Source: Paenibacillus sp. LS1 (GTDB lineage Bacteria > Bacillota > Bacilli > Paenibacillales > Paenibacillaceae). Taken from it: a DNA stretch of 64,000 bases. The DNA lies in NCBI RefSeq assembly GCF_026013365.1, contig NZ_JAPDOE010000002.1, positions 1-64,000 on the forward strand. Reading direction: 5' to 3'. Below the pieces are notes generated by a model. That model worked only from the letters and a program-made list of their open reading frames with translations. It was not told the DNA's origin and searched no databases. The translations under genes and the position numbers were made by a program. Below are positions 1-9,123 of this stretch, one piece after another. Within the stretch, counting starts at the first letter, position 1. Every line of letters begins with the position of its first letter.

Positions 1-13
1 GCTAGATTAGAAA

Positions 14-1258
14 TTAAAATGCCCAGTTGCCTTTACGGAATACCGGCTCGATTGTACCGTCTTGTAACTCACCATCGATATCCAGCTCAGCGGAACCGAT
101 CATGAAATCAACGTGAGTCAAGCTCACATTACACTCATGCTTCAGTAACTCTTCATTCGACATGGTTGTGCCATCTTTCATGTTGAATGGATACGCACTT
201 CCCACAGCCAAATGGCAAGATGCATTTTCATCGATACCCGTATTGTAGAAAATGCGATTCAGGTTGGAAATCGGGGAGTCATGTGGTACGAGTGCGACCT
301 CTCCCAGATAACGTGCACCTTCATCGGTGGCAAACAGGTTCTTCAGATACTCTTCGCCAGATGCTGCCGTAAAGGCTACAACCTGTCCATCCATGAATGT
401 GATTCTCATCTGATCTACCAGTTGCCCGTTCAGGTTCAAAGGCATGGTGCTGCTAACATACCCATTCACTCCGCTGCGCTTCGGCATGGTGAATACTTCT
501 TCAGTCGGCATATTAGCGACCGTGTACACGCCTTGTTTATTTTCGCTGCCACCGCCGCCCCAGATGTGGTTGTGGACCAGTTCAATTTTCAGGTCAGTAC
601 CTGGCGCACGGTAATGTAAGCTCTTATAGTTCTTCTTGTTCAGGAGATCACTCATGGTATTCAAGGTATCCAGATGTTCTCTCCAATTTTGTACAGCATC
701 CCCGCCATCGACACGGTTCATTTTGAAGATGGTTTCCCACATCACGTTGATTCGATCTTCTTCCGGAATGTCGGCAAACACTTTGTTCGCCCAAGCCTTG
801 GTTGGTGCCTTGATCAGACACCAGCTAATTTCATGGTTACGTGTATATTTTGCGTACCCTTTACGTGCCTGAGCAGCCGCTTTCGTTGCCCGGGAAACGC
901 TGTCCGAATCAATACCGTTATACAGTTCAGGATCTGGAACTTTGATCGTCAGGGTAGCGCCGCCTGCTTCTGCAAACTTCTCCATCATATCCGCCTTCCA
1001 CGCTGGATAATAGTCAAAGCTGTCATTGGAACCATGTTCAAAACGACTGCGGGTAATGTTGTCGTCATCGAAGTCCACTTGTACATAGTTTGCACCAGCC
1101 GCATAGGCTTTTTGCACAATGAGACGTGTGAATTCAAGCGTTTCGATGGGAGCAGTGACGAGCAGATCCTGTCCTTTTTGAATATTCACGCCAACTTTAA
1201 CAACCAGTTCTGCGTATTGTTCCAATGACTTTTCAAAGTTTTGTTCAAATTGACTCAT
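14..1258 (-). CDS. Aminopeptidase, peptidase family M29
   Basis: Metal-dependent leucyl-type aminopeptidase that trims N-terminal residues from peptides in the cytoplasm. The 414-residue product has the usual family length. The conserved M29 metal and catalytic residues can be read: Glu253/254 in NMPTEEVF, Glu320, His349 and Tyr356 (HLAVGSAY), and His382/Asp384 (THVDF). I place the start at ATG 1258 (MSQFEQ), because the AGGAG at about 1270 overlaps the alternative in-frame GTG at 1270. It follows the acyl-CoA synthetase gene by 36 bases on the same strand and is probably co-transcribed with it. No signal peptide is visible. Family assignment is firm; the substrate preference is inferred. Confidence 0.93.
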   Translation of the reverse strand: MSQFEQNFEKSLEQYAELVVKVGVNIQKGQDLLVTAPIETLEFTRLIVQKAYAAGANYVQVDFDDDNITRSRFEHGSNDSFDYYPAWKADMMEKFAEAGGATLTIKVPDPELYNGIDSDSVSRATKAAAQARKGYAKYTRNHEISWCLIKAPTKAWANKVFADIPEEDRINVMWETIFKMNRVDGGDAVQNWREHLDTLNTMSDLLNKKNYKSLHYRAPGTDLKIELVHNHIWGGGGSENKQGVYTVANMPTEEVFTMPKRSGVNGYVSSTMPLNLNGQLVDQMRITFMDGQVVAFTAASGEEYLKNLFATDEGARYLGEVALVPHDSPISNLNRIFYNTGIDENASCHLAVGSAYPFNMKDGTTMSNEELLKHECNVSLTHVDFMIGSAELDIDGELQDGTIEPVFRKGNWAF

Positions 1259-1294
1259 GGTTGTGTTCACTCCTGTTTCATATATTAATGGCCT

Positions 1295-2887
1295 TTAACC
1301 ATTTCGTTTTTCTTGTTCGCGCAACTCGATCCGGCGGATTTTACCAGAGTTGGTCTTCGGCAGATCCGTAACGAATTCGATCTTACGTGGATATTTATAA
1401 GGTGCTGTGATTTCCTTAACGTGGTGTTGCAATTCACGCATCAGTTCTGGTGAAGCCAGTGAATCATCTCGCAATACGACAAATGCTTTCACCACATTGC
1501 CGCGGATCTCATCCGGACTCGCAACCACCGCGCATTCCTTCACACTGGCGTGTTTCATGAGTGCTTCTTCCACTTCGAATGGTCCAATCGTGTAGCCTGA
1601 ACTGATGATGATATCGTCACTACGGCCTTCAAACCAGAAGTATCCTTCTTCGTCTTTGCGTGCACGGTCACCTGTTACAAAATAATCGCCACGCTGACTC
1701 GCTTCCTTCCGTCCCTCATCCTGATAATAGGATCGGAACAAAGCTGGCATCTCTTTGTGCACCGCGATATCTCCCACTTCACCCGCAGGAACAGGCTGTC
1801 CCTCTTCGTCAATAATTTCAATCAATCCAGGTGTAATCGACTGACCCATAGAGCCAATACGTACAGGAGCATCTTTGAGACTGCCGATTAACAACGTGCT
1901 CTCGGTCTGTCCATATCCGTCTCGAATGGTCAGATCGAAGTGACGTTGGAAGATCTCAATGACTTCCTGATTGAGCGGTTCACCCGCTGACACGGCACTG
2001 CGCAGATGGGACAGATCATAATGTCCCAGATCATCGGCTTTGGCCATCAACCGATATTCCGTTGGTGTACAGCAAAGGACATTAATCTGATGTTCCTGCA
2101 TCAGTTCCAAGTAACGCTTGGGCTGGAATGATCCATTGTAGACCAGTCCTGTGGCGCCTCTTCCCAGTACCGACAGGAACGGGCTCCAGATCCATTTTTG
2201 CCAACCAGGTGCGGCTGTTGCCCATACCGTATCCGAAGGTTGAATATCCAACCATAACGAAGAAGCGATCCGCAAGTGGGCATATCCCCAACCGTGGCTA
2301 TGTACAACTCCTTTGGGATTACCAGTTGTGCCTGAAGTATAAGCAAGAATAGCCGTATCATCACGGTGAGTTTCCACCGCAGCCATCTCGTCGGGTTGAT
2401 TCTGCATTAACTCACGCACATTGACCCAGCCTTCATCTGGTACGCCGACTTCACCATTTGGTGATGCCACGATGCGATATGCCAGTGACGGCAGATCCGC
2501 GTCCATCTTTTCCACTTCCGAGGTCGTCTCGGACCATACAATAACAGCTCGCGCCTCCGAGTGACGCAGACGATATTCCAGATCTTTTGCCCGTAACATC
2601 TCGGAAGATGGAATCACGGCAATTCCCAGTTTCAGACAAGCAATGTAAATGACATAGGCAATAATACGGCGTGGTACCATGACCAATACCCGGTCACCCT
2701 TCTCCAGTCCAAGTTCACGCAAACCTCCAGCAAGACGATTCGCCTGCTTGAATAAATCACCGTACGTGATCTCTTCCAATTCTCGTTGATCGCTGAGCCA
2801 TCTAAGTGCAATCCGGTCTGACGGATGATTCTCCATCTCGGATGTCAGGTTATAGCTTTCAGGCGAAATCCACTGTTCAAAGTTCAA
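1295..2887 (-). CDS. AMP-dependent acyl-CoA synthetase (medium-chain/MACS type)
   Basis: Adenylate-forming enzyme expected to activate a carboxylic acid to its acyl-AMP and then its CoA thioester. The 530 residues carry the core motifs in order: YTSGTTGNPKG (P-loop-like A3, about 188), DGYGQTES (A5), YFVTGDRA (A7), GRSDDII (A8 hinge) and PKTNSGKIRR with the catalytic Lys (A10, about 517). The APGWQKW segment resembles the medium-chain/xenobiotic acyl-CoA synthetase branch, not acetyl-CoA synthetase. The start is TTG 2887, 9 bases after AAGGAG. It is the first gene of a probable pair with the downstream aminopeptidase. No beta-oxidation genes lie nearby, so the acid substrate is unknown. Confidence 0.9.
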   Translation of the reverse strand: MNFEQWISPESYNLTSEMENHPSDRIALRWLSDQRELEEITYGDLFKQANRLAGGLRELGLEKGDRVLVMVPRRIIAYVIYIACLKLGIAVIPSSEMLRAKDLEYRLRHSEARAVIVWSETTSEVEKMDADLPSLAYRIVASPNGEVGVPDEGWVNVRELMQNQPDEMAAVETHRDDTAILAYTSGTTGNPKGVVHSHGWGYAHLRIASSLWLDIQPSDTVWATAAPGWQKWIWSPFLSVLGRGATGLVYNGSFQPKRYLELMQEHQINVLCCTPTEYRLMAKADDLGHYDLSHLRSAVSAGEPLNQEVIEIFQRHFDLTIRDGYGQTESTLLIGSLKDAPVRIGSMGQSITPGLIEIIDEEGQPVPAGEVGDIAVHKEMPALFRSYYQDEGRKEASQRGDYFVTGDRARKDEEGYFWFEGRSDDIIISSGYTIGPFEVEEALMKHASVKECAVVASPDEIRGNVVKAFVVLRDDSLASPELMRELQHHVKEITAPYKYPRKIEFVTDLPKTNSGKIRRIELREQEKRNG

Positions 2888-3051
2888 ATGGAGCCTCTCC
2901 TTCGTAGTTCAAATGTAAAGCTTCTATATATTATACCCTAAATCCTAGGACCAGGTGCTATGAACTAGGCTCATTCCGAAAAAAATAAACATAGGTCAAT
3001 TAATGAACTATTATAATGGATCTTATCCTATAAAGAAAATGACATACAAAT

Positions 3052-3089
3052 AAATGGCACCTGCCCTGGATATCAGGAAGGTGCCATTT
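3052..3089 (-). terminator. Rho-independent terminator after the aldo/keto reductase gene
   Basis: Perfect 11-bp stem AAATGGCACCT / AGGTGCCATTT with a smaller inner CCTG/CAGG stem in the loop. On the minus strand it is followed by a T-rich tail (TTTATTTG). It lies 55 bases beyond the aldo/keto reductase stop and separates that gene from the acyl-CoA synthetase promoter region (about 2888-3050), in which I see no gene. Confidence 0.8.
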
Positions 3090-3144
3090 TAATAAGAGAT
3101 CTCACTATTCACTATAAATTTTTTACCCAGCTATACTGTGTATG

Positions 3145-4149
3145 TTACCAAGGATAATTACCCATGCCGTCCAGAATGCTTTCAATTTCATTGAGTTCTT
3201 CCGTTGTCAGGTCCGGTGCGTTGAGCGCAGCTACGTTTTCTTCGATCTGAGACACACGGCTTGCACCAATCAGTGCGGAGGTAACACGGTTACCACGCAG
3301 GATCCAGTTCAGAGCCAGTTGAGAAATCGTTTGTCCTCTTCGCTCAGCAACCGCCTGAAGCGCATCGAACTTGGCAATCCGTTCGTCCGTGTAAGCTTCT
3401 TTTTTCAAATTGCCTGTTGGATTGGCTCGTTCTTCCTTGATCTTATCGACATATTTATTCGTCAGCTGACCACGGCCGAGCGGACAGAACGCTATGGAAC
3501 CGACGCCCTGCTCATCCAGTACGTCCTGCAACCCATCTTCAATCCAGCGATTCAGCATCGAGTAGTTTGGCTGATGAACCAGACATGGCGTACCCAGACG
3601 ACGGAGAATGGTTACCGCTTCTTGCGTCTGTTCTGCATTGTAATTGGATAAACCCACATACAGAGCTTTACCTTGGCGCACGATATGATCCAGCGCTGTC
3701 ATCGTTTCTTCCAATGGCGTATCCGGATCTGGACGGTGATGATAGAAAATGTCCACATAGTCCAGCCCCATCCGACCAAGACTTTGATCCAGACTGGCAA
3801 TCAGGTTTTTGCGGGAGCCCCACTCGCCATAAGGTCCATTCCACATATGGTAGCCTGCCTTCGACGAGATGAGCAGTTCATCCCGGTAAGGACGCAGATG
3901 TTTTTTGTAGATCACACCAAAGTTCTCTTCCGCTGATCCAGGAGGTGGACCGTAGTTATTCGCCAGATCGAAATGGTTAATACCGAGGTCGAAAGCACGC
4001 AAAATCATCTCTTCCTGAATATCCAATGTACGGTTGCCACCAAAGTTCTGCCATAAACCCAGCGCAATTTGCGGCAGTCTGATTCCGGATTTACCGGAAC
4101 GTACATATTTCATCTCATCATATCGTTGTTCACTCGCAGTATAGGGCAT
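3145..4149 (-). CDS. Aldo/keto reductase (YghZ-like)
   Basis: NAD(P)H-dependent carbonyl reductase of the AKR superfamily. It resembles the YghZ/L-glyceraldehyde-3-phosphate reductase branch, which is also close to potassium-channel beta subunits. About 334 residues form a TIM barrel. The catalytic tetrad can be traced: Asp and Tyr in FDLANNYG, Lys in SSKAGY and His in FYHHRPD. The C-terminal segment SALIGASRVSQIEENV is the usual cofactor phosphate-binding region. The start is ATG 4149, 11 bases after AGGAAAG; the upstream GTG 4161 sits inside the ribosome binding site. It is divergent from an AraC gene that may regulate it, which is only an inference from position. Confidence 0.92.
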   Translation of the reverse strand: MPYTASEQRYDEMKYVRSGKSGIRLPQIALGLWQNFGGNRTLDIQEEMILRAFDLGINHFDLANNYGPPPGSAEENFGVIYKKHLRPYRDELLISSKAGYHMWNGPYGEWGSRKNLIASLDQSLGRMGLDYVDIFYHHRPDPDTPLEETMTALDHIVRQGKALYVGLSNYNAEQTQEAVTILRRLGTPCLVHQPNYSMLNRWIEDGLQDVLDEQGVGSIAFCPLGRGQLTNKYVDKIKEERANPTGNLKKEAYTDERIAKFDALQAVAERRGQTISQLALNWILRGNRVTSALIGASRVSQIEENVAALNAPDLTTEELNEIESILDGMGNYPW

Positions 4150-4350
4150 CGTTATTCTCACTTTCCTGTAAGGTTTGTTGAATTCCTTTTCATCTTAGAC
4201 ATTTTTCAGGCAAAACGATATGGCATTTCACTTTGAACATATGGAAAAATGATTGTTATCTATGTATACCGATCTTTAACAATTCATCTTTTACACTAAT
4301 TAATATGTTAAAATGCAAGATGAGACGAAATCGTACAGGAGTGAATGCCC

Positions 4351-5196
4351 TTGATTACGTATATGTTCAAGAACAATTATTTTCAGGAGCTTCAGCTCCT
4401 TCATTATGGTACGGAAGCCTGTACACCAGGTCACCACTTTGGCCCTGCCATGAGAGACTACTACAAAATTCATTATATTTTGAATGGCAAAGGCACCTTC
4501 GAAGTCGGTGGCAAAACATACACCCTGCACAAAGGACAAGGATTTCTAATCGTTCCGCATTCTGTTGTTCATTATGAAGCAGATCACGATGATCCCTGGG
4601 AATACAGCTGGGTTGCTTTTCAAGGCAGCAATAGTTCATCCTTTTTACAGCAGGCCTGTCTGTCGGAGCATCACCCGATCTTTGAGCTGGGCAATGAGGA
4701 TGACGAGATGCGATCCTGTCTGCACCGCATGGTCAATTCCCGCAATACTCATAAAGGCTGGGAGATCAGTATGACTGGTTTGCTGTATCAATTCTTCTCC
4801 ATTTTAATTGATCAGGCCAATTCAGAGCATCTTCAACCCATGCCGGATTATTCGAAGGAAACGTACGTGACGCAAGTGATGGACTTTATCGAAATGAACT
4901 ACGCCAATGCCATTACCGTGCAATCCATCGCAGCCCATGTCGGTTTGCAGCGCAGTTATCTGTGCTCTCTCTTCAAGGATCAGATGGGAAGCAGTATTCA
5001 GTCGTATCTGGTCCATTATCGGATGCGCAAGGCAGCCGAACTGACCCTTGATCCGGGGCTGACCATTGGTGATATTGCCCGTTCTGTAGGCTACACCGAT
5101 CCATTACTTTTCTCCAAAATGTTCAAAAAAGTGATGGGCGAAGCTCCCACCTACTATCGCAAACATAAAACAGCACCTTCCCAGTTAAGTTGTTAA
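4351..5196 (+). CDS. AraC-family transcriptional regulator
   Basis: About 281 residues with an N-terminal cupin sensor domain (KIHYILNGKGTFEVGG and LIVPHSVVHYEA are typical) and a C-terminal pair of helix-turn-helix motifs (about 175-275) ending in SVGYTDPLLFSKMFKKVMG, the AraC signature. The cupin type usually binds sugars or related small ligands. The start is uncertain: ATG 4345 is only 3 bases after AGGAG, while TTG 4351 is 9 bases after it and is preferred. The gene is monocistronic and its stop codon lies inside the terminator hairpin. The divergent aldo/keto reductase gene is the natural candidate target. Confidence 0.9.
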   Translation: MITYMFKNNYFQELQLLHYGTEACTPGHHFGPAMRDYYKIHYILNGKGTFEVGGKTYTLHKGQGFLIVPHSVVHYEADHDDPWEYSWVAFQGSNSSSFLQQACLSEHHPIFELGNEDDEMRSCLHRMVNSRNTHKGWEISMTGLLYQFFSILIDQANSEHLQPMPDYSKETYVTQVMDFIEMNYANAITVQSIAAHVGLQRSYLCSLFKDQMGSSIQSYLVHYRMRKAAELTLDPGLTIGDIARSVGYTDPLLFSKMFKKVMGEAPTYYRKHKTAPSQLSC

Positions 5197-5214
5197 TTGG
5201 GAAGGTGCTGTTTT
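5167..5214. terminator. Bidirectional terminator between convergent araC-type and gls24-type genes
   Basis: Perfect 17-bp inverted repeat from AAAACAGCACCTTCCCA to TGGGAAGGTGCTGTTTT. A further inner stem (GTTAA with TTAAT) leaves a 4-base loop. T runs flank both sides, so it can stop transcription from both directions. The TAA stop of the AraC gene (5194-5196) is part of the right arm. Confidence 0.9.
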
Positions 5215-5224
5215 TGCCATTCGT

Positions 5225-5623
5225 TTATACCGTCTCCGGCATGGATACACCAACGACTTGCACTTTAATTTCATTGACCATAACGCCGGCTAATTGTTCT
5301 ACAGCCTGTTGAACATTATGTTGAAGTTCACGGCAGACCTCGTGCATCTTGTTGCCATATTGAATGTTGATGCGCAGCTGGATGGTGGCCTGATCGTCTT
5401 TGACGTGTACATCAATCCCTTTTTGCAGACTCTTGCCACTAATGCTCTTGGCAATGCCTTCAGTCAGTCCAACGGACATGGAGGATACACCCGCCGTTGA
5501 TTGGGCGGCCATCCCCACGATCTTGGACAACACATCGTTCGAGATGTGAATGGTACCCATTTGAACAGATTGAGGTGCGATATATTCAGGTTCGTTATAT
5601 GTTTTTTCGATAATTTCAGACAT
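5225..5623 (-). CDS. Asp23/Gls24 family envelope-stress response protein
   Basis: Small protein of about 132 residues in the Asp23/Gls24 (DUF322) family. These proteins are linked to cell-envelope stress in Firmicutes and are often membrane-associated through a partner protein. The family core is visible: GTIHISNDVLSKIVGMAA, then GVSSM, then a DVHVKDDQATIQLRINIQYG strand region and the helix ending in VNEIKVQVVGV. The start is ATG 5623, 8-9 bases after AAGGAG; an upstream in-frame start would overlap the preceding gene. It lies 29 bases downstream of the AI-2E transporter gene on the same strand, so the two are likely one operon ending at the hairpin at 5167-5214. Confidence 0.88.
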   Translation of the reverse strand: MSEIIEKTYNEPEYIAPQSVQMGTIHISNDVLSKIVGMAAQSTAGVSSMSVGLTEGIAKSISGKSLQKGIDVHVKDDQATIQLRINIQYGNKMHEVCRELQHNVQQAVEQLAGVMVNEIKVQVVGVSMPETV

Positions 5624-5652
5624 GTGTTCCACTCCTTCGAATAATTTAGATT

Positions 5653-6732
5653 CTATGCATTCTGCCATTTGTCCTTGAAGAACATGTTATAGATTCGAAC
5701 CAAAAGAATTTTAACAATCATATACACCGGGATAATAATCAGGATGGCAATAATTCCACCGAGGTCTCCTGCACCCAAGACCAGAATGATCGTCGTTAGC
5801 GGGTGAATATCCAGCTTTTTGCCGAATACATAAGGTGCTACCAGGTTGTCCTGAATCTGCTGTGCGACGAGAATAATAATTAGAGACCAGATGGCAACCG
5901 ATGGCGATACCACGAGACCCATGATCACAATAGGCACGGACGACACTATCGCTCCGATAAACGGAACAAAGTTCATGATGACCGCGATTACCGTGAGCAG
6001 TAATGCGTACGGCAGTCCAATGATCAGAAAACCGATATACATCAGTACACCCAGGGCCAGATTCACCAAAACTCTTCCTACAATAAAACCACTCAGCGCC
6101 TGATCAATCTCAAGCACGACTTCACGGCTGTCATTTTGGAAACGTTTTGGAGCGATATGTGCCAGTTTACGGCCGAATTTCTCACCTTGTAACAGCATAT
6201 AGAACAAAAGGATCGGTAATGTAAACAAGATGATCGCAAAACTGGAAACAAGAGAGAAAAATCCACTTACATAGTTGGTCACAAAGTTAAATCCTTTGTT
6301 GATATACTCTGTGATCTGAGATAAAGGTGTTGAGCCCTCAGGGAACAAGGCCTGAATGGCACCATTTTGCTCCAGCTCTCTCAGCTGTTCACTTAATGAA
6401 TTAAGTAGACTTGGTGCGTTATCGACCAGGTTGATCAGTTGCTCACGTAACGATGGCCATAGTCCAATGATGAAGAACACACCCAGAATAGCAATAACCA
6501 GATAGATTAGCAAAATACTTAGCGTGCGATTTATTTTCTTTTTCTCCATATAATTCACGAGCGGCCTTAGCAGATAATAAAAGAACACCGATAACATCAT
6601 CGGCACGGTGATTACCGTGATCATGGTTACGAGCGGCTGAAAGATGAAGCTCACACGTGATAATAAATAGATATTAACCAATATCAGCGCCAGTGCAATA
6701 CTGAACCTGACAAACGTATTTCCTTTGAACAA
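5653..6732 (-). CDS. AI-2E family (PerM/YtvI-type) transporter
   Basis: Integral membrane protein of about 359 residues with roughly eight hydrophobic segments. The AI-2E exporter family pattern is present: an N-terminal pair of helices (LILVNIYLLSRVSFIF region), a long periplasmic-type loop (NAPSLLNSLSEQLRELEQ) and conserved C-terminal segments GLPYALLLTVIAVIMNFVPFIG and LVAPYVFGKKLDIHPL. Members have been tied to export of signalling molecules or to Na+/H+ exchange, so the substrate is open. The start is TTG 6732, 6 bases after GGAGGGG; the longer frame from GTG 6747 would begin inside that ribosome binding site. It follows the histidine kinase gene by 35 bases. Confidence 0.88.
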   Translation of the reverse strand: MFKGNTFVRFSIALALILVNIYLLSRVSFIFQPLVTMITVITVPMMLSVFFYYLLRPLVNYMEKKKINRTLSILLIYLVIAILGVFFIIGLWPSLREQLINLVDNAPSLLNSLSEQLRELEQNGAIQALFPEGSTPLSQITEYINKGFNFVTNYVSGFFSLVSSFAIILFTLPILLFYMLLQGEKFGRKLAHIAPKRFQNDSREVVLEIDQALSGFIVGRVLVNLALGVLMYIGFLIIGLPYALLLTVIAVIMNFVPFIGAIVSSVPIVIMGLVVSPSVAIWSLIIILVAQQIQDNLVAPYVFGKKLDIHPLTTIILVLGAGDLGGIIAILIIIPVYMIVKILLVRIYNMFFKDKWQNA

Positions 6733-6767
6733 AATATTCCCCTCCACATGGACATTTCTTCTCTTAT

Positions 6768-8225
6768 TTAATTTGGAATCTGAATGGTAAACACGGTGGT
6801 CTCTAGGCCACGACGGGAAAGGATCAACCTTCCACCCATTTTTTCCGTATTACGTCGTGCGATGGACAAACCAAGTCCGGTGCCTCCGGTCGCTGACCGC
6901 GCCTCATCCCCTCGTACAAACGGGTCAAAGATCGTTGACCACAGTTCTTGGGGTATGCCCACTCCGGTATCTGCCACTTCAATTACCACATGGGTATGAA
7001 GCGGAATGAGTTCCACGCGCATTTCTGTTCCGGGCGGATTATAAGACAGAGCATTGGTAATCAGGTTCTGAATGACTCTGGATAGCAGCTCCGGATCATA
7101 CCTCGCGTAGATCTCCTGATCAGGAACAAGTACGTGAAGGACAAACTGTTTTTGTTCAATCTCCCCATAAGTATCTGCCATAATCTCGCGCACGAATTCT
7201 CCAATTTCTCTTCTCTGAATATGCATGCGGAAATCGGGCGAATCCACCTTGAGCAGCTCCAGCATATTCTGTATCATGCGTGCAACTTGAACGGACTTGT
7301 TATAGATATATCCCAGATATCGTTGCTGCCTGTCCTTGTACTCCCCACGTCCTTCCACCAATGCCTGCGCGTATCCCTGTATAGATGTTATCGGTGTCTT
7401 CAGATCATGTGATAAGTCTACAATCAGTCGCTGTTTGCTCTCTTCGGCGTATCGTTTCTCCGCAGAGGTGTTCTCAATAACGTCAGCCATGTAGTTAAAG
7501 GTCTCACCGATCTGGACAAACTCTCTCTCGGCCGAGATCGACATCCGTGTACTATAATTTCCCTGAATCATCTGCGTAAGACCCGAGGAGAGAATACTGA
7601 GTGGCTTTTTGATTCTCCGTGCGACCCAATAGCTATATACGAAGATCAATGACAACACTAAACCGATGCCAATCATAATGTAAAAAGACAACGGGTGCTT
7701 CAGATTGGTAATCAACTGATTATCATTCATCCTTACGCTGACCAGATCACGCGGGATCTTCAGCAACACATAAGCTGCCGCTCCTTCTGTCGAAAACGGA
7801 GTAATGGAGTAATAGTACGGCTGATCGCTTCGGTTCTCCAATCCAGCATACAGATCGGCTTCATTGTATCGGGTGAACGAATCTTGTTTGTCTCCCACAT
7901 GACGAATGACGTTGCGATTCGCATCCAGAATCTCAATCCAGCCACCGCTGTCCTTGAGACGTTGAATCTCTGTGTCTTTGTCTTTTGACACCGAACCTCC
8001 ACCGGAGTAAAATTCGTTCTCCAGCTCTGCAACGTACACATGGGCTTCGACATTCAGATCCGGATCAACCACTTGATCTGATATACGAAAATCCACGACA
8101 TCCAGTGACACCATAAGGTACACGATCAATACCAGTAACAGCAAAAAGAAGTTGAACAGCAAGAAGTCCAGTGTCAGGGATGTCTGCAACAGTCTCTTTT
8201 CTCTAGCTTTCCATGGGCGCTTCAA
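6768..8225 (-). CDS. Sensor histidine kinase (HAMP, HisKA, HATPase)
   Basis: 485-residue membrane kinase. TM1 is at about 17-40 and TM2 at about 180-202, with an extracytoplasmic sensor of about 140 residues between them. HAMP follows at 200-255, then HisKA with phospho-His273 in DLSHDLKTPITS, then the ATPase domain with NALSYNPPG (N box), DTGVGIP (G1) and GGTGLGLSIA (G2). The start is TTG 8225, so the gene overlaps the 3' end of the response regulator gene by 23 bases, a sign of translational coupling. The layout resembles VanS/ResE-type kinases. The signal is unknown. The AI-2E and Gls24 genes downstream on the same strand may share the transcript. Confidence 0.93.
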   Translation of the reverse strand: MKRPWKAREKRLLQTSLTLDFLLFNFFLLLLVLIVYLMVSLDVVDFRISDQVVDPDLNVEAHVYVAELENEFYSGGGSVSKDKDTEIQRLKDSGGWIEILDANRNVIRHVGDKQDSFTRYNEADLYAGLENRSDQPYYYSITPFSTEGAAAYVLLKIPRDLVSVRMNDNQLITNLKHPLSFYIMIGIGLVLSLIFVYSYWVARRIKKPLSILSSGLTQMIQGNYSTRMSISAEREFVQIGETFNYMADVIENTSAEKRYAEESKQRLIVDLSHDLKTPITSIQGYAQALVEGRGEYKDRQQRYLGYIYNKSVQVARMIQNMLELLKVDSPDFRMHIQRREIGEFVREIMADTYGEIEQKQFVLHVLVPDQEIYARYDPELLSRVIQNLITNALSYNPPGTEMRVELIPLHTHVVIEVADTGVGIPQELWSTIFDPFVRGDEARSATGGTGLGLSIARRNTEKMGGRLILSRRGLETTVFTIQIPN

Positions 8226-8910
8226 TTTTGTATCCCAGTCCCCTTATCGTTTTGAGATATTCCGGTTGTCTGGAGTCACGCTCGATCTTCTCCCGAATGT
8301 TGCTGATATGTACCATAATCGTGCTGTCCTCGTGCGCATAATAATCGCCCCAGACCGCTTCGTATATTTTTTTACGGGTGAACACACGGCCAGGCTGATC
8401 GAGCAACAATTCCATGATTTTATACTCTGTAGAGGTCAATGTTACAGGACTTCCTGAACGAAAAAGGATACATTGGGATCGATCCAGCGTCAGATCGCCT
8501 AATACCAGATTCTGTTCTTTGGCTGCGGGAACCTCCGCTGCATCAAAATGGTTGACTCTTCTGAGCAACGCCTCTACTCTGGCGACAATCTCAAGCGGGT
8601 TGAATGGCTTCGCTATATAATCATCTGCCCCAAGTCCCAGTCCAAGGATTTTATCGTGATCCTGACTTTTGGCGGATAGGAACAGAACAGGCATGTGATG
8701 TGTAGCCCGGATCTGTTTGATCAACTGCAACCCATCCATTACAGGCATCATGATGTCCAGTATGACCAGATCGATCTGTGTTGAACGTATACATTGTAAC
8801 GCCTCGGCTCCATTCACCGCAGTCTTAATCGTATAGTCCTTCTCCAGATAGAGCTGAAGCAGTTCCACAATCTCTGGTTCGTCATCTGCAATTAATACGG
8901 TGTATCTCAT
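8203..8910 (-). CDS. OmpR/PhoB-family response regulator
   Basis: 235 residues. The receiver domain (1-120) has Asp9/Asp10 in the acidic pocket, phospho-acceptor Asp52 in VILDIMMP, Ser/Thr in LFLSAK and Lys in AKPFNP. The C-terminal winged helix (about 135-232) has the typical TSTEYKIMELLLDQPGRVFTR and TIRGLGYKIE segments. It is the first gene of the pair with the overlapping kinase, its cognate partner by position. Start ATG 8910 follows GAGAGGA. Targets are not known; the downstream AI-2E/Gls24 genes are plausible, since these families respond to envelope stress. Confidence 0.94.
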   Translation of the reverse strand: MRYTVLIADDEPEIVELLQLYLEKDYTIKTAVNGAEALQCIRSTQIDLVILDIMMPVMDGLQLIKQIRATHHMPVLFLSAKSQDHDKILGLGLGADDYIAKPFNPLEIVARVEALLRRVNHFDAAEVPAAKEQNLVLGDLTLDRSQCILFRSGSPVTLTSTEYKIMELLLDQPGRVFTRKKIYEAVWGDYYAHEDSTIMVHISNIREKIERDSRQPEYLKTIRGLGYKIEAPMES

Positions 8911-9024
8911 GTTATTCCTCTCATTTCCTATACTCTATGCCTATCTCTACATTATTACTATATACTACGTCTCTTAATTCAACCTAAATCATTTCTAAAG
9001 ATAATCTAAATAAATAGAAATAGA

Positions 9025-9044
9025 GCCCTGGCGCAAGCCAAGGC
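9025..9044 (-). terminator. Probable terminator of the HpaB-like gene
   Basis: Short hairpin GCCTTGGC-TTGC-GCCAGGGC on the minus strand with one mismatch, followed by the T-rich TCTATTTCTATTTA. It lies 80 bases past the stop of the flavin monooxygenase gene. Confidence 0.55.
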
Positions 9045-9123
9045 CTTATGAAAATAGGATCGTTCTCATTCTTGATTCAGGCTTTTCATCCTTCATTCGG
9101 ACCATTCGTATTAGAATATCAGA

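Noticed and set aside
212-1228. Long plus-strand open frames inside the aminopeptidase gene
   Set aside because: They are antisense shadows of a well-conserved gene, have no ribosome binding sites and give Cys/His/Phe-rich nonsense-like protein.
4300-4639. Minus-strand frames over the AraC start
   Set aside because: They overlap the conserved cupin coding region and the control region and lack a ribosome binding site.
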